Shown here one piece after another: positions 51,661 to 59,368 of a DNA stretch of 64,000 nucleotides. Made by a program: the position numbers and the translations under genes. Source of the stretch: Cuneatibacter sp. NSJ-177 (GTDB lineage Bacteria > Bacillota > Clostridia > Lachnospirales > Lachnospiraceae); NCBI RefSeq assembly GCF_022867805.1, contig NZ_JALIFO010000006.1:310001-374000 (forward strand). Direction: 5' to 3'. Every line of letters begins with the position of its first letter. Position 1 is the stretch's first letter. The notes under the pieces were generated by a model. The model saw nothing but the letters and a program-made list of their open reading frames with translations, searched no databases and was not told where the DNA came from.

Positions 51661-52761
51661 ATGCGAATTCGAGGCGGAAAGGTTTACTGTCCTGACGGGA
51701 AGTTCCATGACCGGGACATTTTCATCCAAGAGGGGAGATTTACCGAGTCGAGCAGCGATGGAATGGAATGCGACGCATCCGGCTATTATTTGATACCGGG
51801 TCTGACGGATCTGCATTTTCATGGCTGCGTCGGGGCGGATTTCTGCGATGCGACGCCGGAATCCCTGCTAAAAATTGCCGGGTACGAGGCGGCCAACGGC
51901 ATCGCCAATATCTGTCCGGCTTCGATGACGCTGCCGGAGGAAACGCTGGCCCGCATTTATCGGAACGCAGCGGCCTATGAGCGGCAGGGTGGTTCCTATC
52001 TGGTCGGGATTAATATGGAAGGCCCCTTCTTTTCCTACGAAAAGCGCGGCGCCCAGAATCCGGCTTACCTAAGAGCGCCGGACGTGCAGATGGTCCGCCG
52101 CCTGCAAAAAGAGGCGGGCGGCCTGATTAAACTGGTGGACGTTGCGCCAGAGACAGAGGGGGCCCTGCCGTTTATCGAAGAGCTGAAAGGAGAGTTCCGG
52201 CTTTCCCTGGCCCACACCAACGCGGATTATGATCAGGCGGTGGAAGGATTCCGGGCGGGAGCGACTCAGGTGACTCACCTTTATAACGCGATGTCCGGCA
52301 TGAGCCATCGGGCTCCCGGCGTGGTGGGAGCGGCGCTGGAAAACGGAGAATGTTATGTGGAATTAATCTGCGACGGCGTGCACATAGTTCCCCCGATGAT
52401 CCGAAATACGTTTCAAATGTTCGGGGAGGACCGGATTATTCTGATCAGCGACAGCTTAAGCGCCACCGGGATGCCCGACGGCCTCTATGAGCTGGGCGGT
52501 CAGGCGGTTCGGGTCGTCGACGGAAAGGCCACCATCGCGGACACCGGGGCGATCGCCGGTTCCACTTCAAATTTGATGGATTGTCTAAAATTTGCGGTGA
52601 AAAAGGCGAAGATACCGCTGGAATCCGCGGTGAAATGCGCGACGATCAACCCGGCAAAAAGCCTGGGGATCGATGATGAGTACGGAAGTATCGAACCGGG
52701 GAAGCGGGCGCAGTTGGTTTTCCTGGACGAAAACCTGGAGGTTACCGCCGTCTGGCTCTGA
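51661..52761 (+). CDS. nagA: N-acetylglucosamine-6-phosphate deacetylase
   Basis: 366 residues of the amidohydrolase fold: PGLTDLHFHGC (metal site), GINMEGPFFS (Glu ligand), SLAHTNADYDQAVEGFRAGATQVTHLYNAMSGMSHR (His ligands), ELICDGVHIVP and LISDSLSATG (catalytic Asp). It supplies glucosamine 6-phosphate to NagB, so the two complete a catabolic route for amino sugars. Transport genes are not in the window. Confidence 0.96.
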   Translation: MRIRGGKVYCPDGKFHDRDIFIQEGRFTESSSDGMECDASGYYLIPGLTDLHFHGCVGADFCDATPESLLKIAGYEAANGIANICPASMTLPEETLARIYRNAAAYERQGGSYLVGINMEGPFFSYEKRGAQNPAYLRAPDVQMVRRLQKEAGGLIKLVDVAPETEGALPFIEELKGEFRLSLAHTNADYDQAVEGFRAGATQVTHLYNAMSGMSHRAPGVVGAALENGECYVELICDGVHIVPPMIRNTFQMFGEDRIILISDSLSATGMPDGLYELGGQAVRVVDGKATIADTGAIAGSTSNLMDCLKFAVKKAKIPLESAVKCATINPAKSLGIDDEYGSIEPGKRAQLVFLDENLEVTAVWL

Positions 52762-52805
52762 TTGTAGTCTCAATTTCTTTTTCAGGAAATTCTTCGGGAT
52801 TCTAG

Positions 52806-52834
52806 TTGACAGTAAAACTTTACAGTGCTAAACT
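52806..52834 (+). promoter_or_regulatory. Promoter of the TrpR-like gene
   Basis: TTGACA (52806-52811), 17 bp, TAAACT (52829-52834). Transcription would start near 52841 and include the tandem-repeat leader. Confidence 0.75.
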
Positions 52835-52866
52835 AATGCTTGTAAAAAGTGTCCCCTCAAGGGCAT

Positions 52867-53003
52867 GTGTGAATTCAGATGCTTCGTATAGGAAGGCTGT
52901 GTCCGATGAGGCGCGCTTCTTGGGTGCGTGTGAATTCAGATGTTTCGCGTACGCGGGCTGCGCTCAATGAGGTGTGAACTCAAGTTCAGGGGGAATTCTC
53001 ATG
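52867..53003 (+). repeat. 61-bp tandem repeat leader ending at the start codon
   Basis: GTGTGAATTCAGATG occurs at 52867-52881 and 52928-52942, and GGGGGAATTCTCATG ends at the start codon 53001-53003. The GAATTC cores are at 52871, 52932 and 52993, exactly 61 bp apart. Units 1 and 2 align without gaps over the next 34 bases (about two thirds identical), and ATGAGG also recurs at the same phase. The third copy is partial and its ATG is the gene's start codon. Confidence 0.85.
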
Positions 53004-53303
53004 AATAAGAAATTGAAGACGGAGGCCGTTGACGGACTCTTTAAAGCGGTGCTTCATCTGCAGAATATCGATGAGTGCTATGCTTTTTTTGAGGACGTAT
53101 GTACGGTGAATGAATTGCTTTCCTTTGCCCAGCGCTATGAGGTGGCAAGGATGCTCCGCAGCGGAAACACCTATCTGGAAATTGCGGAAAAGACAGGAGC
53201 GTCCACTGCGACGATCAGCCGGGTCAATCGTTCCCTGAATTATGGAAACGACGGATACGATATGATTTTCGAGAGATTGGAAAAGGAAAATAACGAGAAG
53301 TAA
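53001..53303 (+). CDS. TrpR-like regulator of the YerC/YecD family
   Basis: 100 residues, all helical, with LFKAVLHLQNIDECYAFFEDVCTVNELLSFAQRYEVARML and the HTH YLEIAEKTGASTATISRVNRSLNYG. The family is related to the tryptophan repressor, but its effector is generally unknown. ATG 53001 follows AGGGGGAAT. The long tandem-repeat leader suggests post-transcriptional control. Confidence 0.93.
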   Translation: MNKKLKTEAVDGLFKAVLHLQNIDECYAFFEDVCTVNELLSFAQRYEVARMLRSGNTYLEIAEKTGASTATISRVNRSLNYGNDGYDMIFERLEKENNEK

Positions 53304-53386
53304 AGCCATCAGATTGACCAAAAGTCCATGGGCGGTGCGGGGATTGTCTTTCGGATGAGGGATGGCATACGAAGGTACGGACAGAA

Positions 53387-53418
53387 GGGAGTCATGGATC
53401 GGAATGACTCCTTTTTTA
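53387..53418 (+). terminator. Terminator after the TrpR-like gene
   Basis: GGAGTCAT / ATGACTCC stem with 8-nt loop followed by TTTTTT. Confidence 0.85.
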
Positions 53419-53560
53419 TTACACCGCCGGGCAAGGCCAAGATTGTTGGACAATTCCAGGAATTTGGCATTGATTTATAAACGAAATAAAGCAAAAGAAG
53501 AAGGAAAAGTAATTGACTTTATAACGATAACGTGATAAATTTAACATATTCAACAAAGAC
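53419..53560 (+). promoter_or_regulatory. Promoter region of the formate/nitrite-type transporter gene
   Basis: TTGACT (53513-53518), 17 bp, TAAATT (53536-53541). The spacer includes the near-repeat ATAACGATAACGTGATAA, a possible regulator site. Nothing else is seen in this stretch. Confidence 0.6.
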
Positions 53561-53675
53561 AGTCCGAAACACGGTGGAAAAAAGTAAGGCTAGGCGGCTT
53601 GCCGTGAGATTCTGGACTTGAAAAATGCCGGTCGTTAGGGCAACATTTGTATTCCAGTGCAGATGTTGCTTTTTT
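53561..53675 (+). promoter_or_regulatory. Attenuator-like structured leader before the FNT-family gene
   Basis: Nested stems AGTCC/GGACT (53561-53565 with 53614-53618), CACGG/CCGTG (53570-53574 with 53602-53606) and GGC/GCC form a compact multi-stem element. About 20 bases later a 10-bp stem (53640-53649 with 53660-53669) followed by TTTTTT (53670-53675) is a textbook intrinsic terminator, still 104 bp before the gene. Aptamer-like domain plus terminator is the architecture of transcriptional riboswitches; no known class was recognised. Confidence 0.65.
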
Positions 53676-53778
53676 GCTCTGGGGAGTATGTTTTGTCGGA
53701 ACTGCCGGAGGAAAAAAGCACTGCGTGGGAAGAGGAAAAGGTTGCGGGCAAAGGCAAAATCTAGGGAGGAGAGAGATT

Positions 53779-54540
53779 ATGTTCAAAGACGAGTTCCAGG
53801 CAGTGTGTAATGCGGGGGTTTCCAAGGTGAACCTGATGAAGAAGAACCCGCTGGGTTACTTTGTTTCTTCGATGGTGGCAGGAATGTTCATCTCATTTGG
53901 CAGCTTTGTAGCCTTCGTGTTCGGATGCGTGATTTTTAATGGCGATTCCGCCTGCTGGACCAAAGGGGCCCAGGCATTTGCCTTCGCAGCGGCGCTGAGT
54001 TTGGTGATTGCCGCCGGTTCGGAGCTGTTTACCGGAAACAATTTCGTTTTGGGTTCGGCTGCGATCCGAAAGTCCGTGTCCTGGGGCGACGCCTGCAAGC
54101 TTTGGATCTTTTGCTGGATCGGAAATCTGATCGGGTCCCTGCTTTCGGTTCTGGTGTTCTACCTGACCAAGATCCCGACCGGCGCCACCGGAGAATATTT
54201 TACGCAAATCTCAGCCGGAAAAGTCGGATTAGGTCCGGTGGAGCTGCTGGCAAGAGCGGTCCTCTGCAATATCCTCGTCTGTCTGGCGGTTTGGTGCAGC
54301 ATTAAGATGAAATCCGAGTCCGGAAAACTGATCATGGTCTTTTGGTGTATCTTTGTCTTCATGGTCTGCGGTTTTGAACATAGTGTGGCGAACATGAGTA
54401 TTGAGGGCGTGGCGCTGTTTAACGGCGGTATTTCCGTTGGACAGTATCTCTACAGCGTTCTGATGGCTACGGTAGGAAACCTGATCGGCGGCGTGGTGTT
54501 CGTAGCCTTGCCGTATCATTTGATTTCCCAGGAAAAATAA
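53779..54540 (+). CDS. Formate/nitrite transporter (FNT) family channel
   Basis: 253 residues with six membrane helices and the FNT signatures GSELFTGNNF and CGFEHSVANMS (channel-lining His and Asn region). FNT channels pass formate, nitrite or hydrosulfide as pentamers. GFEHSVANM is of the FocA style, so formate is plausible in a fermenting anaerobe. ATG 53779 follows GGGAGGAGAG; the open frame further upstream includes the terminator hairpin and is rejected. No formate-lyase gene is adjacent. Confidence 0.92.
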   Translation: MFKDEFQAVCNAGVSKVNLMKKNPLGYFVSSMVAGMFISFGSFVAFVFGCVIFNGDSACWTKGAQAFAFAAALSLVIAAGSELFTGNNFVLGSAAIRKSVSWGDACKLWIFCWIGNLIGSLLSVLVFYLTKIPTGATGEYFTQISAGKVGLGPVELLARAVLCNILVCLAVWCSIKMKSESGKLIMVFWCIFVFMVCGFEHSVANMSIEGVALFNGGISVGQYLYSVLMATVGNLIGGVVFVALPYHLISQEK

Positions 54541-54544
54541 GGGC

Positions 54545-54573
54545 TTGCACCGCGGAAAACTTCATGCTATAAT
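54545..54573 (+). promoter_or_regulatory. Promoter of the thiamine operon
   Basis: TTGCAC (54545-54550), 17 bp, TATAAT (54568-54573), directly ahead of the TPP riboswitch. Confidence 0.8.
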
Positions 54574-54589
54574 TCCTACATATTCATAC

Positions 54590-54672
54590 CGGCTGGGGGT
54601 GCCGCGAGGCTGAGAGGACGAAAGGTCCAACCCTTTGAACTTGATTTGGTTAACACCAACGTAGGGAAGCAA
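54590..54672 (+). promoter_or_regulatory. TPP riboswitch (THI box)
   Basis: Conserved TPP aptamer elements appear in order: GGGGTGCC, GGCTGAGAGG, AACCCTTTGAACTTGAT, GGTTAACACCAACGTAGGGAAGC. Only minor changes from consensus are seen (CTTGAT instead of CCTGAT). Binding of thiamine pyrophosphate should favour the terminator just downstream and switch off the operon. Confidence 0.97.
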
Positions 54673-54682
54673 AGAAAAACAC

Positions 54683-54715
54683 AGGGACTTTCCATGATTT
54701 GGGAAGTCCTTTTTG
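54683..54715 (+). terminator. Riboswitch-controlled terminator
   Basis: GGGACTTTCC / GGGAAGTCC stem followed by TTTTT, 11 bases after the TPP aptamer. It would form when TPP is bound. Confidence 0.85.
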
Positions 54716-54798
54716 GTTCATAGGAAACTCCTCTGGAATTTACTATGAGATAGGGGCTGCGGCCTCCCCAGCGGAAAAAGGACAAGCAGGAGGTAAAG

Positions 54799-55842
54799 AT
54801 GAAGAGAAACAAAAGTGTGGCCGTCTTATTGGCCGCGGTGATGACGGTAGCCGGCTGTTCCCAGAATGGCCCTGCCCCCGTCGGGACAGAGGCGGCAAAG
54901 CCCGAAGGGCAGACAGAGGCGAAGGCAGAGCTGACAAAGCTCGATGTGGTGCTGGATTGGTATCCCAATGCGGTTCACTCGTTCCTCTACATTGCCCAGG
55001 AAAAAGGGTATTTTGAGGAGGAGGGCTTGGAGGTCAATGTGCTTTACCCGGTCAATGGAAATGACGCGGTGGCCCTGACTGCGGCGGGGAAGGCAGATAT
55101 TGGTTTTTACTATCAGGAGGATACGATCATCACTAAGACCAACGAGGCTGTCCCGGTAAAATCCATCGGCACCGTGGTGCAGGGACCGGTCAGCATCTTT
55201 GCGGCTCTAGAAGAGACGGGAATCCAGACGCCCGCGGATTTTAAAGGGAAAACCATTGGCTACAGCAGCACGGAATTCGGAAAAAAAGCCATTGAAACCG
55301 TGGTGAAAAACGCCGGCCTGTCCCTGGACGATATCGAGCTGATCGACGTGGGCTTTGACTTGACCAGCGCCATGACCACCGGCAACGTGGACGCCACTTA
55401 CGGCTGTTTTCTGAACCATGAAGTACCGGCTTTGGAGGAAAAGGGATTTTCCGTCAATTATTTTTCCCCGACCGAATACGGGGTGCCGGAATATTATTCT
55501 TTGATTTTGGTGGCCGGAGAGCAGAACCTTTCGGAGAAACGGGAATCCTATACCGCTTTCCTGCGGGCATGCAAAAAGGGCTTTGACGATATGAAAGCAG
55601 ACCCCGCCGAAGCGCTGGAAATTTTGATGGCCAACCAGAGCGTGGACAATTTTCCTCTGTCCGAGTATGTGGAAACACGGAGTTTTGAAGTCCTGCTCCC
55701 TCTGATGGAACAGGAGGGATCCCCATTTTTGACTCAGGACAAGGAGATTTGGCAGAACAGTATCGACTGGCTGACCAAGGAAGGGATCACTGAAAAATCT
55801 CTGACGCCTGACGATTTCGTCGAAGACCTTTTGGCAAAGTAG
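54799..55842 (+). CDS. thiY: Thiamine-precursor (pyrimidine) binding lipoprotein ThiY-like
   Basis: 347 residues with lipobox TVAGC, a linker rich in Ala/Glu and the THI5/NMT1 domain (LDVVLDWYPNAVHSFLYIAQEKGYFEEEGL, GKADIGFYYQED). WYPN is typical of proteins that bind formylaminopyrimidine, the HMP precursor released from degraded thiamine. AGGAGG precedes the ATG. Under a TPP riboswitch, followed by a hydrolase and tenA; the permease and ATPase of the usual ThiXYZ importer are missing here. Confidence 0.9.
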   Translation: MKRNKSVAVLLAAVMTVAGCSQNGPAPVGTEAAKPEGQTEAKAELTKLDVVLDWYPNAVHSFLYIAQEKGYFEEEGLEVNVLYPVNGNDAVALTAAGKADIGFYYQEDTIITKTNEAVPVKSIGTVVQGPVSIFAALEETGIQTPADFKGKTIGYSSTEFGKKAIETVVKNAGLSLDDIELIDVGFDLTSAMTTGNVDATYGCFLNHEVPALEEKGFSVNYFSPTEYGVPEYYSLILVAGEQNLSEKRESYTAFLRACKKGFDDMKADPAEALEILMANQSVDNFPLSEYVETRSFEVLLPLMEQEGSPFLTQDKEIWQNSIDWLTKEGITEKSLTPDDFVEDLLAK

Positions 55843-55850
55843 GAGCATCG

Positions 55851-57038
55851 ATGGAGAGAGAAAGACAGCTTTTAGAGGCGGCACGTCGGGGAGCCGAGGC
55901 CGCGCTTCCGGCTCAGATGCGGATGCTGGAAGTTTTTTCCGGCATTGACTGCGGCACCGGCAACCGGGAAGGAAACCGGAAAGTGGCGGAGCTTGTGACC
56001 GATTGCTTAAAGACTTTGGGCGCTGCGGTGGAATGGAAGGAGGATCCAGACCTTGGCATTCATGTGATCGGGCGGATTCGGCCGGAGCGCCCGGCGGGCA
56101 AAGTAATCCTGGCTGCCCATCTGGATACGGTGTTCGGAGAAGGTTTTGTGAAGAAGCATCCTTTTCGCTTGGAAGGGGACTGGGCCTATGGGCTTGGGAT
56201 CAGCGACTGTAAAAGCGGCGTAGTGATTGCCCTTGGGGCCGCAGGGATCCTGGAGCGGGCCGGCCTTTTGCCGGACTGGGAGATCACGTTCTTGTTTAAC
56301 TGCGACGAGGAAATCGGCTCTCCGTCCGGTTCCCGGTGGATGGAGCGGGAGGCGGCGGACGCGGACTGCGCCTTTGTGCTGGAGGGAGGCCGGGAAAAGG
56401 ACGGCGTGATGCGGCTGATCACCGCCCGGCGCGGCGTGATTTTGGGAAGCATCGATGTGACCGGGCGGGAAGCCCATGCCGGGAAAGATTATAGGAACGG
56501 CCGGAGCGCGGTCAAAGAGCTGGCCCACAAGATTTTAGACCTCTACGACTGCAATGATGAGGAAAAGAAAATTTATTACAATGTGGCCCCGATTTCCGGA
56601 GGACGGCCCAACGGGGTCGTGGCCGGGGAAGCCCACGCAGAATTTTGCTGCGCCGGCCTTCCCGCCAACCGCGACTTCGCGGCGGAGCGCAGAAAAATCC
56701 ATGGGCTGGCGGGGACCTCCTACACGGACGGATGTGTGACTGTGGTAGAAGAACATACTCTGTTTCCCGCCATGGAGCGATCGGAAAAGAATCATCTGGC
56801 CTACCTGCGCCTGGAGCGGGCGGCCAAGGCCCTGGGGATTCCCGTCGAGGAAGCGGAAGACCCTTCCGCCACCGACGCCTGCTATTACAGCTCTTTTGGA
56901 GTCCCCTGTGTGGACGCCCTGTCCGCAATCGGCGCAGAAATCCATACGGTGAAGGAACACGTATTCATCCCTTCCATCCGCCGGAGAACAGAGTTTCTGG
57001 CGGTGGCTCTGGGATTGCTGAAAGGAAAAGAAGAATGA
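55851..57038 (+). CDS. M20-family metallohydrolase, candidate formylaminopyrimidine amidohydrolase (YlmB-like role)
   Basis: 395 residues with M20 metal motifs AHLDTVF, GISDCKSG, the catalytic pair FNCDEEIGSPSGS, EGGRE, and a late His in EIHTVKEHVF. It belongs with glutamate carboxypeptidase/ArgE relatives. Between thiY and tenA under a TPP riboswitch it takes the place of YlmB, which deformylates formylaminopyrimidine before TenA acts. That role is inferred from context. It overlaps tenA by 4 bp (ATGA). Confidence 0.85.
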   Translation: MERERQLLEAARRGAEAALPAQMRMLEVFSGIDCGTGNREGNRKVAELVTDCLKTLGAAVEWKEDPDLGIHVIGRIRPERPAGKVILAAHLDTVFGEGFVKKHPFRLEGDWAYGLGISDCKSGVVIALGAAGILERAGLLPDWEITFLFNCDEEIGSPSGSRWMEREAADADCAFVLEGGREKDGVMRLITARRGVILGSIDVTGREAHAGKDYRNGRSAVKELAHKILDLYDCNDEEKKIYYNVAPISGGRPNGVVAGEAHAEFCCAGLPANRDFAAERRKIHGLAGTSYTDGCVTVVEEHTLFPAMERSEKNHLAYLRLERAAKALGIPVEEAEDPSATDACYYSSFGVPCVDALSAIGAEIHTVKEHVFIPSIRRRTEFLAVALGLLKGKEE

Positions 57039-57703
57039 AAAAACAATTTACCGAAGAATTGAAGGAAGCCGCAGGGGAAATCTGGTCTTCCTATCACAAT
57101 CACCCTTTTGTAAGAGCCCTGGGGGACGGCACGCTGCCAGTTGAAAAATTTCGGTTTTTTATGATCCAGGACTACCTGTATCTGTTTGAGTACGCCCGCC
57201 TGTTTGCCCTGGGGGTGGCGAAATCCAGGGGAAGGAAGTGGATGCAGATGTTTTCCGAGATGGAGCACTCCACCCTGAACGGAGAGATGAACATTCACCG
57301 CTCTTATATGCAGCGCCTGGGAATCACGGAGCAGGAATTGGACGCGACGGAGGTCTCCTTAGCCAATCTCTCCTACACCAACTATATGCTGGCGGTAGGC
57401 TACCGCGGGGACGCTTTGGATATTCTGACTGCGGTTTTGGCTTGTGCCTGGAGCTACCAGGAGATTGCAGGGGAAATGCTGCGCAGAAACCCACTCGCCG
57501 CAGACCATGAACTCTACGGCGAGTGGGTCCGGGGTTACGTTTCGGAGGAATACCGGGACATCGTGAAGGAAAACCTGGACGGCGTGAATGAGCTGGCCGA
57601 GGGAATCCCGGATGAAAGAAAAGAGTATTTGAAGGAGGTTTTTGTCAACTGCAGCCGGTACGAGGCAGGGTTTTGGGACATGGCGGATCAGATGGCGCCA
57701 TAA
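57035..57703 (+). CDS. tenA: Aminopyrimidine aminohydrolase TenA (thiaminase II)
   Basis: 222 residues, all-helical TenA fold: HPFVRALGDGTLPVEKFRFFMIQDYLYLFEYARLFALG, the catalytic cysteine in LACAWSYQEIA (about residue 135), YVSEEYRDIV and the end RYEAGFWDMA. It hydrolyses aminomethyl-HMP to HMP for thiamine salvage. ATG 57035 overlaps the upstream stop; it is the last gene of the riboswitch-controlled operon or reads on into nfo (13 bp gap). Confidence 0.93.
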   Translation: MKKQFTEELKEAAGEIWSSYHNHPFVRALGDGTLPVEKFRFFMIQDYLYLFEYARLFALGVAKSRGRKWMQMFSEMEHSTLNGEMNIHRSYMQRLGITEQELDATEVSLANLSYTNYMLAVGYRGDALDILTAVLACAWSYQEIAGEMLRRNPLAADHELYGEWVRGYVSEEYRDIVKENLDGVNELAEGIPDERKEYLKEVFVNCSRYEAGFWDMADQMAP

Positions 57704-57716
57704 AGGAGGAACAACG

Positions 57717-58553
57717 ATGCTGATGATTGGAAGCCATATATCCTCAGCCAAGGGCTACGAGGCCATGGGAAAACAGGCGTTAAAACTGGGGGCCAACACT
57801 TTTGCTTTTTTTACGAGAAACCCCAGAGGGGGATCGGCGAAGGCTCTGGATCCGGAAGATGTGAAACGCTTCCTGGCCATTGCTAAGGAGCACCAATTTG
57901 GAACGTTGGTGGCCCACGCTCCCTATACCCTGAATCCCTGCGCGGCAAAGCCGGAGGTCCTGGAGTTTACCGAGCGGGCGATGAGGGAGGATTTGATCCG
58001 CATGGAAGAGACGCCGGGGAATTATTACAATTTCCACCCCGGCAGCCATGTGGGCCAGGGGGTGGAGACAGGGATCCGGCTGATCGCCGGTCTTTTGAAC
58101 CGGATATTGACGCCGGAGCAGCACACCACTGTTTTGCTGGAAACAATGGCCGGCAAAGGCAGCGAGGTCGGCGGAAGGTTTGAGGAACTTGCGGCAATCC
58201 GGGAGCTGGTGACCAGAAAAGAAAAACTGGGCGTCTGCCTGGATACCTGCCATGTCTGGGACGGCGGCTATGATATCGTCCATGATCTGGACGGCGTATT
58301 GGCGGAGTTCGACCGTGTGATCGGTCTGGAGCACCTGAAAGCAATCCACTTAAATGACAGCCAGAATCCCATGGGAAGCCGCAAGGACCGGCATGCCAAG
58401 ATCGGAGAAGGAACCATCGGACTTCCGGCGCTTTCGGCCGTGACCAATCATCCGCTTCTTCGGACGCTTCCCTTTGTTTTGGAGACGCCCAACGACGAGG
58501 AGGGCTATGCCAGGGAGATCCGCATTCTGCGGGAGAGGTACCGGGATGAGTGA
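57717..58553 (+). CDS. nfo: Endonuclease IV (AP endonuclease)
   Basis: 278 residues of the TIM-barrel family: IGSHISSAKGYEAMGKQALKLGANTFAFFTRNPR, LVAHAPYTLNP, NFHPGSHVGQG, LLETMAGKGSEVG, CLDTCHVWDGGYD and HLNDSQNPMGSRKDRHAKIGEG, which supply the three zinc sites. It cuts DNA at abasic sites. ATG 57717 follows AAAGGAGG. Overlaps the AlkD-like gene by 8 bp, forming a repair pair. Confidence 0.96.
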   Translation: MLMIGSHISSAKGYEAMGKQALKLGANTFAFFTRNPRGGSAKALDPEDVKRFLAIAKEHQFGTLVAHAPYTLNPCAAKPEVLEFTERAMREDLIRMEETPGNYYNFHPGSHVGQGVETGIRLIAGLLNRILTPEQHTTVLLETMAGKGSEVGGRFEELAAIRELVTRKEKLGVCLDTCHVWDGGYDIVHDLDGVLAEFDRVIGLEHLKAIHLNDSQNPMGSRKDRHAKIGEGTIGLPALSAVTNHPLLRTLPFVLETPNDEEGYAREIRILRERYRDE

Positions 58554-59256
58554 GACGAGAAAGATCCGAGAACAGTTGGAGGCGCTGGCGGAACCGGCTT
58601 ACCGGGATTTTTCCAGCCGCCTGATTCCAAACCTGCCGGAAGGGGAGATGCTTGGCGTCCGTCTGCCGGCTCTGCGAAAAATCGCAAAGGGACTGGTAAA
58701 AGAGCACGGGATCGAAGCGCTTGACCGGATCGGAAGGGAATATTTTGAGGAAACAATGCTTCGGGGGATGGTCATTGGCTGTGCCCCGATTCCCTTTTCA
58801 GAGAAGATTCCTTATATAAAAGCTTTTCTGCCGGAGATTGCAAACTGGTCGGTCTGCGACAGCTTTTGCGCGGGGCTGAAAGGGGCCGCCACGGAGAAGG
58901 AAGCCGCCTGGCGGCTGGTGGAGGAGTGTCTCGCGGACAGGAGGCCGTACTACCGGCGCTTTGGGCTGGTGATGGAGATGGACTATTTTTTAGACGGTGG
59001 TCATATGGAAAGAGTGCTGGAAAGTGCCGTGAGCGTCGGGGAGGAAGATTACTATGTGAAAATGGCCGCGGGCTGGTGCCTGGCCGAATGCTATGCGGCT
59101 GATCCGGAAAAAACGGACCGGATCCTCCGTTCCGGTAGGCTGCATCCCGATGTGCTGAGGCTGGCGCAAAAAAAGATCCGGGAGTCCCGCAAAATCGGGG
59201 AAACATGGCAGGAAAATGCAAGAAAAATCGGGGCTGCTTTGGAAAAGCAAGTATAA
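58546..59256 (+). CDS. AlkD-like DNA alkylation repair protein
   Basis: 236 residues of HEAT-like helical repeats: LGVRLPALRKIAKGL, IPFSEKIPYIKAFLPEIANWSVCDSFC, RRPYYRRFGLVMEMDYFLDG and YYVKMAAGWCLAECYA. The NWSVCD and RRFG/WC residues are those of the DNA alkylation repair (AlkC/AlkD) family, glycosylases for alkylated purines that leave abasic sites. The preceding nfo product would cut such sites, so the pair makes a two-step repair unit. Confidence 0.9.
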   Translation: MSETRKIREQLEALAEPAYRDFSSRLIPNLPEGEMLGVRLPALRKIAKGLVKEHGIEALDRIGREYFEETMLRGMVIGCAPIPFSEKIPYIKAFLPEIANWSVCDSFCAGLKGAATEKEAAWRLVEECLADRRPYYRRFGLVMEMDYFLDGGHMERVLESAVSVGEEDYYVKMAAGWCLAECYAADPEKTDRILRSGRLHPDVLRLAQKKIRESRKIGETWQENARKIGAALEKQV

Positions 59257-59288
59257 TTATGAAAAGAGTATAAATTGTGATGGGAAAC

Positions 59289-59326
59289 TTGACATTCCCT
59301 GCAAAACGGAATAAACTGAATCCGTT
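59289..59326 (+). promoter_or_regulatory. RND pump promoter with overlapping inverted repeat
   Basis: TTGACA (59289-59294), 17 bp, TAAACT (59312-59317). AACGGA (59305-59310) and TCCGTT (59321-59326) flank the -10 as a perfect 6-bp dyad with 10-bp spacing, well placed for a repressor. No regulator gene is adjacent. Confidence 0.65.
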
Positions 59327-59368
59327 AACTTGACAAATAGTTTACCTGGTTATCTAAGGGGAAGAAAA

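Noticed and set aside
53647-53778. N-terminal extension of the FNT-family protein
   Set aside because: It would start within the terminator hairpin and lacks a ribosome binding site; the FNT domain begins properly at 53779.
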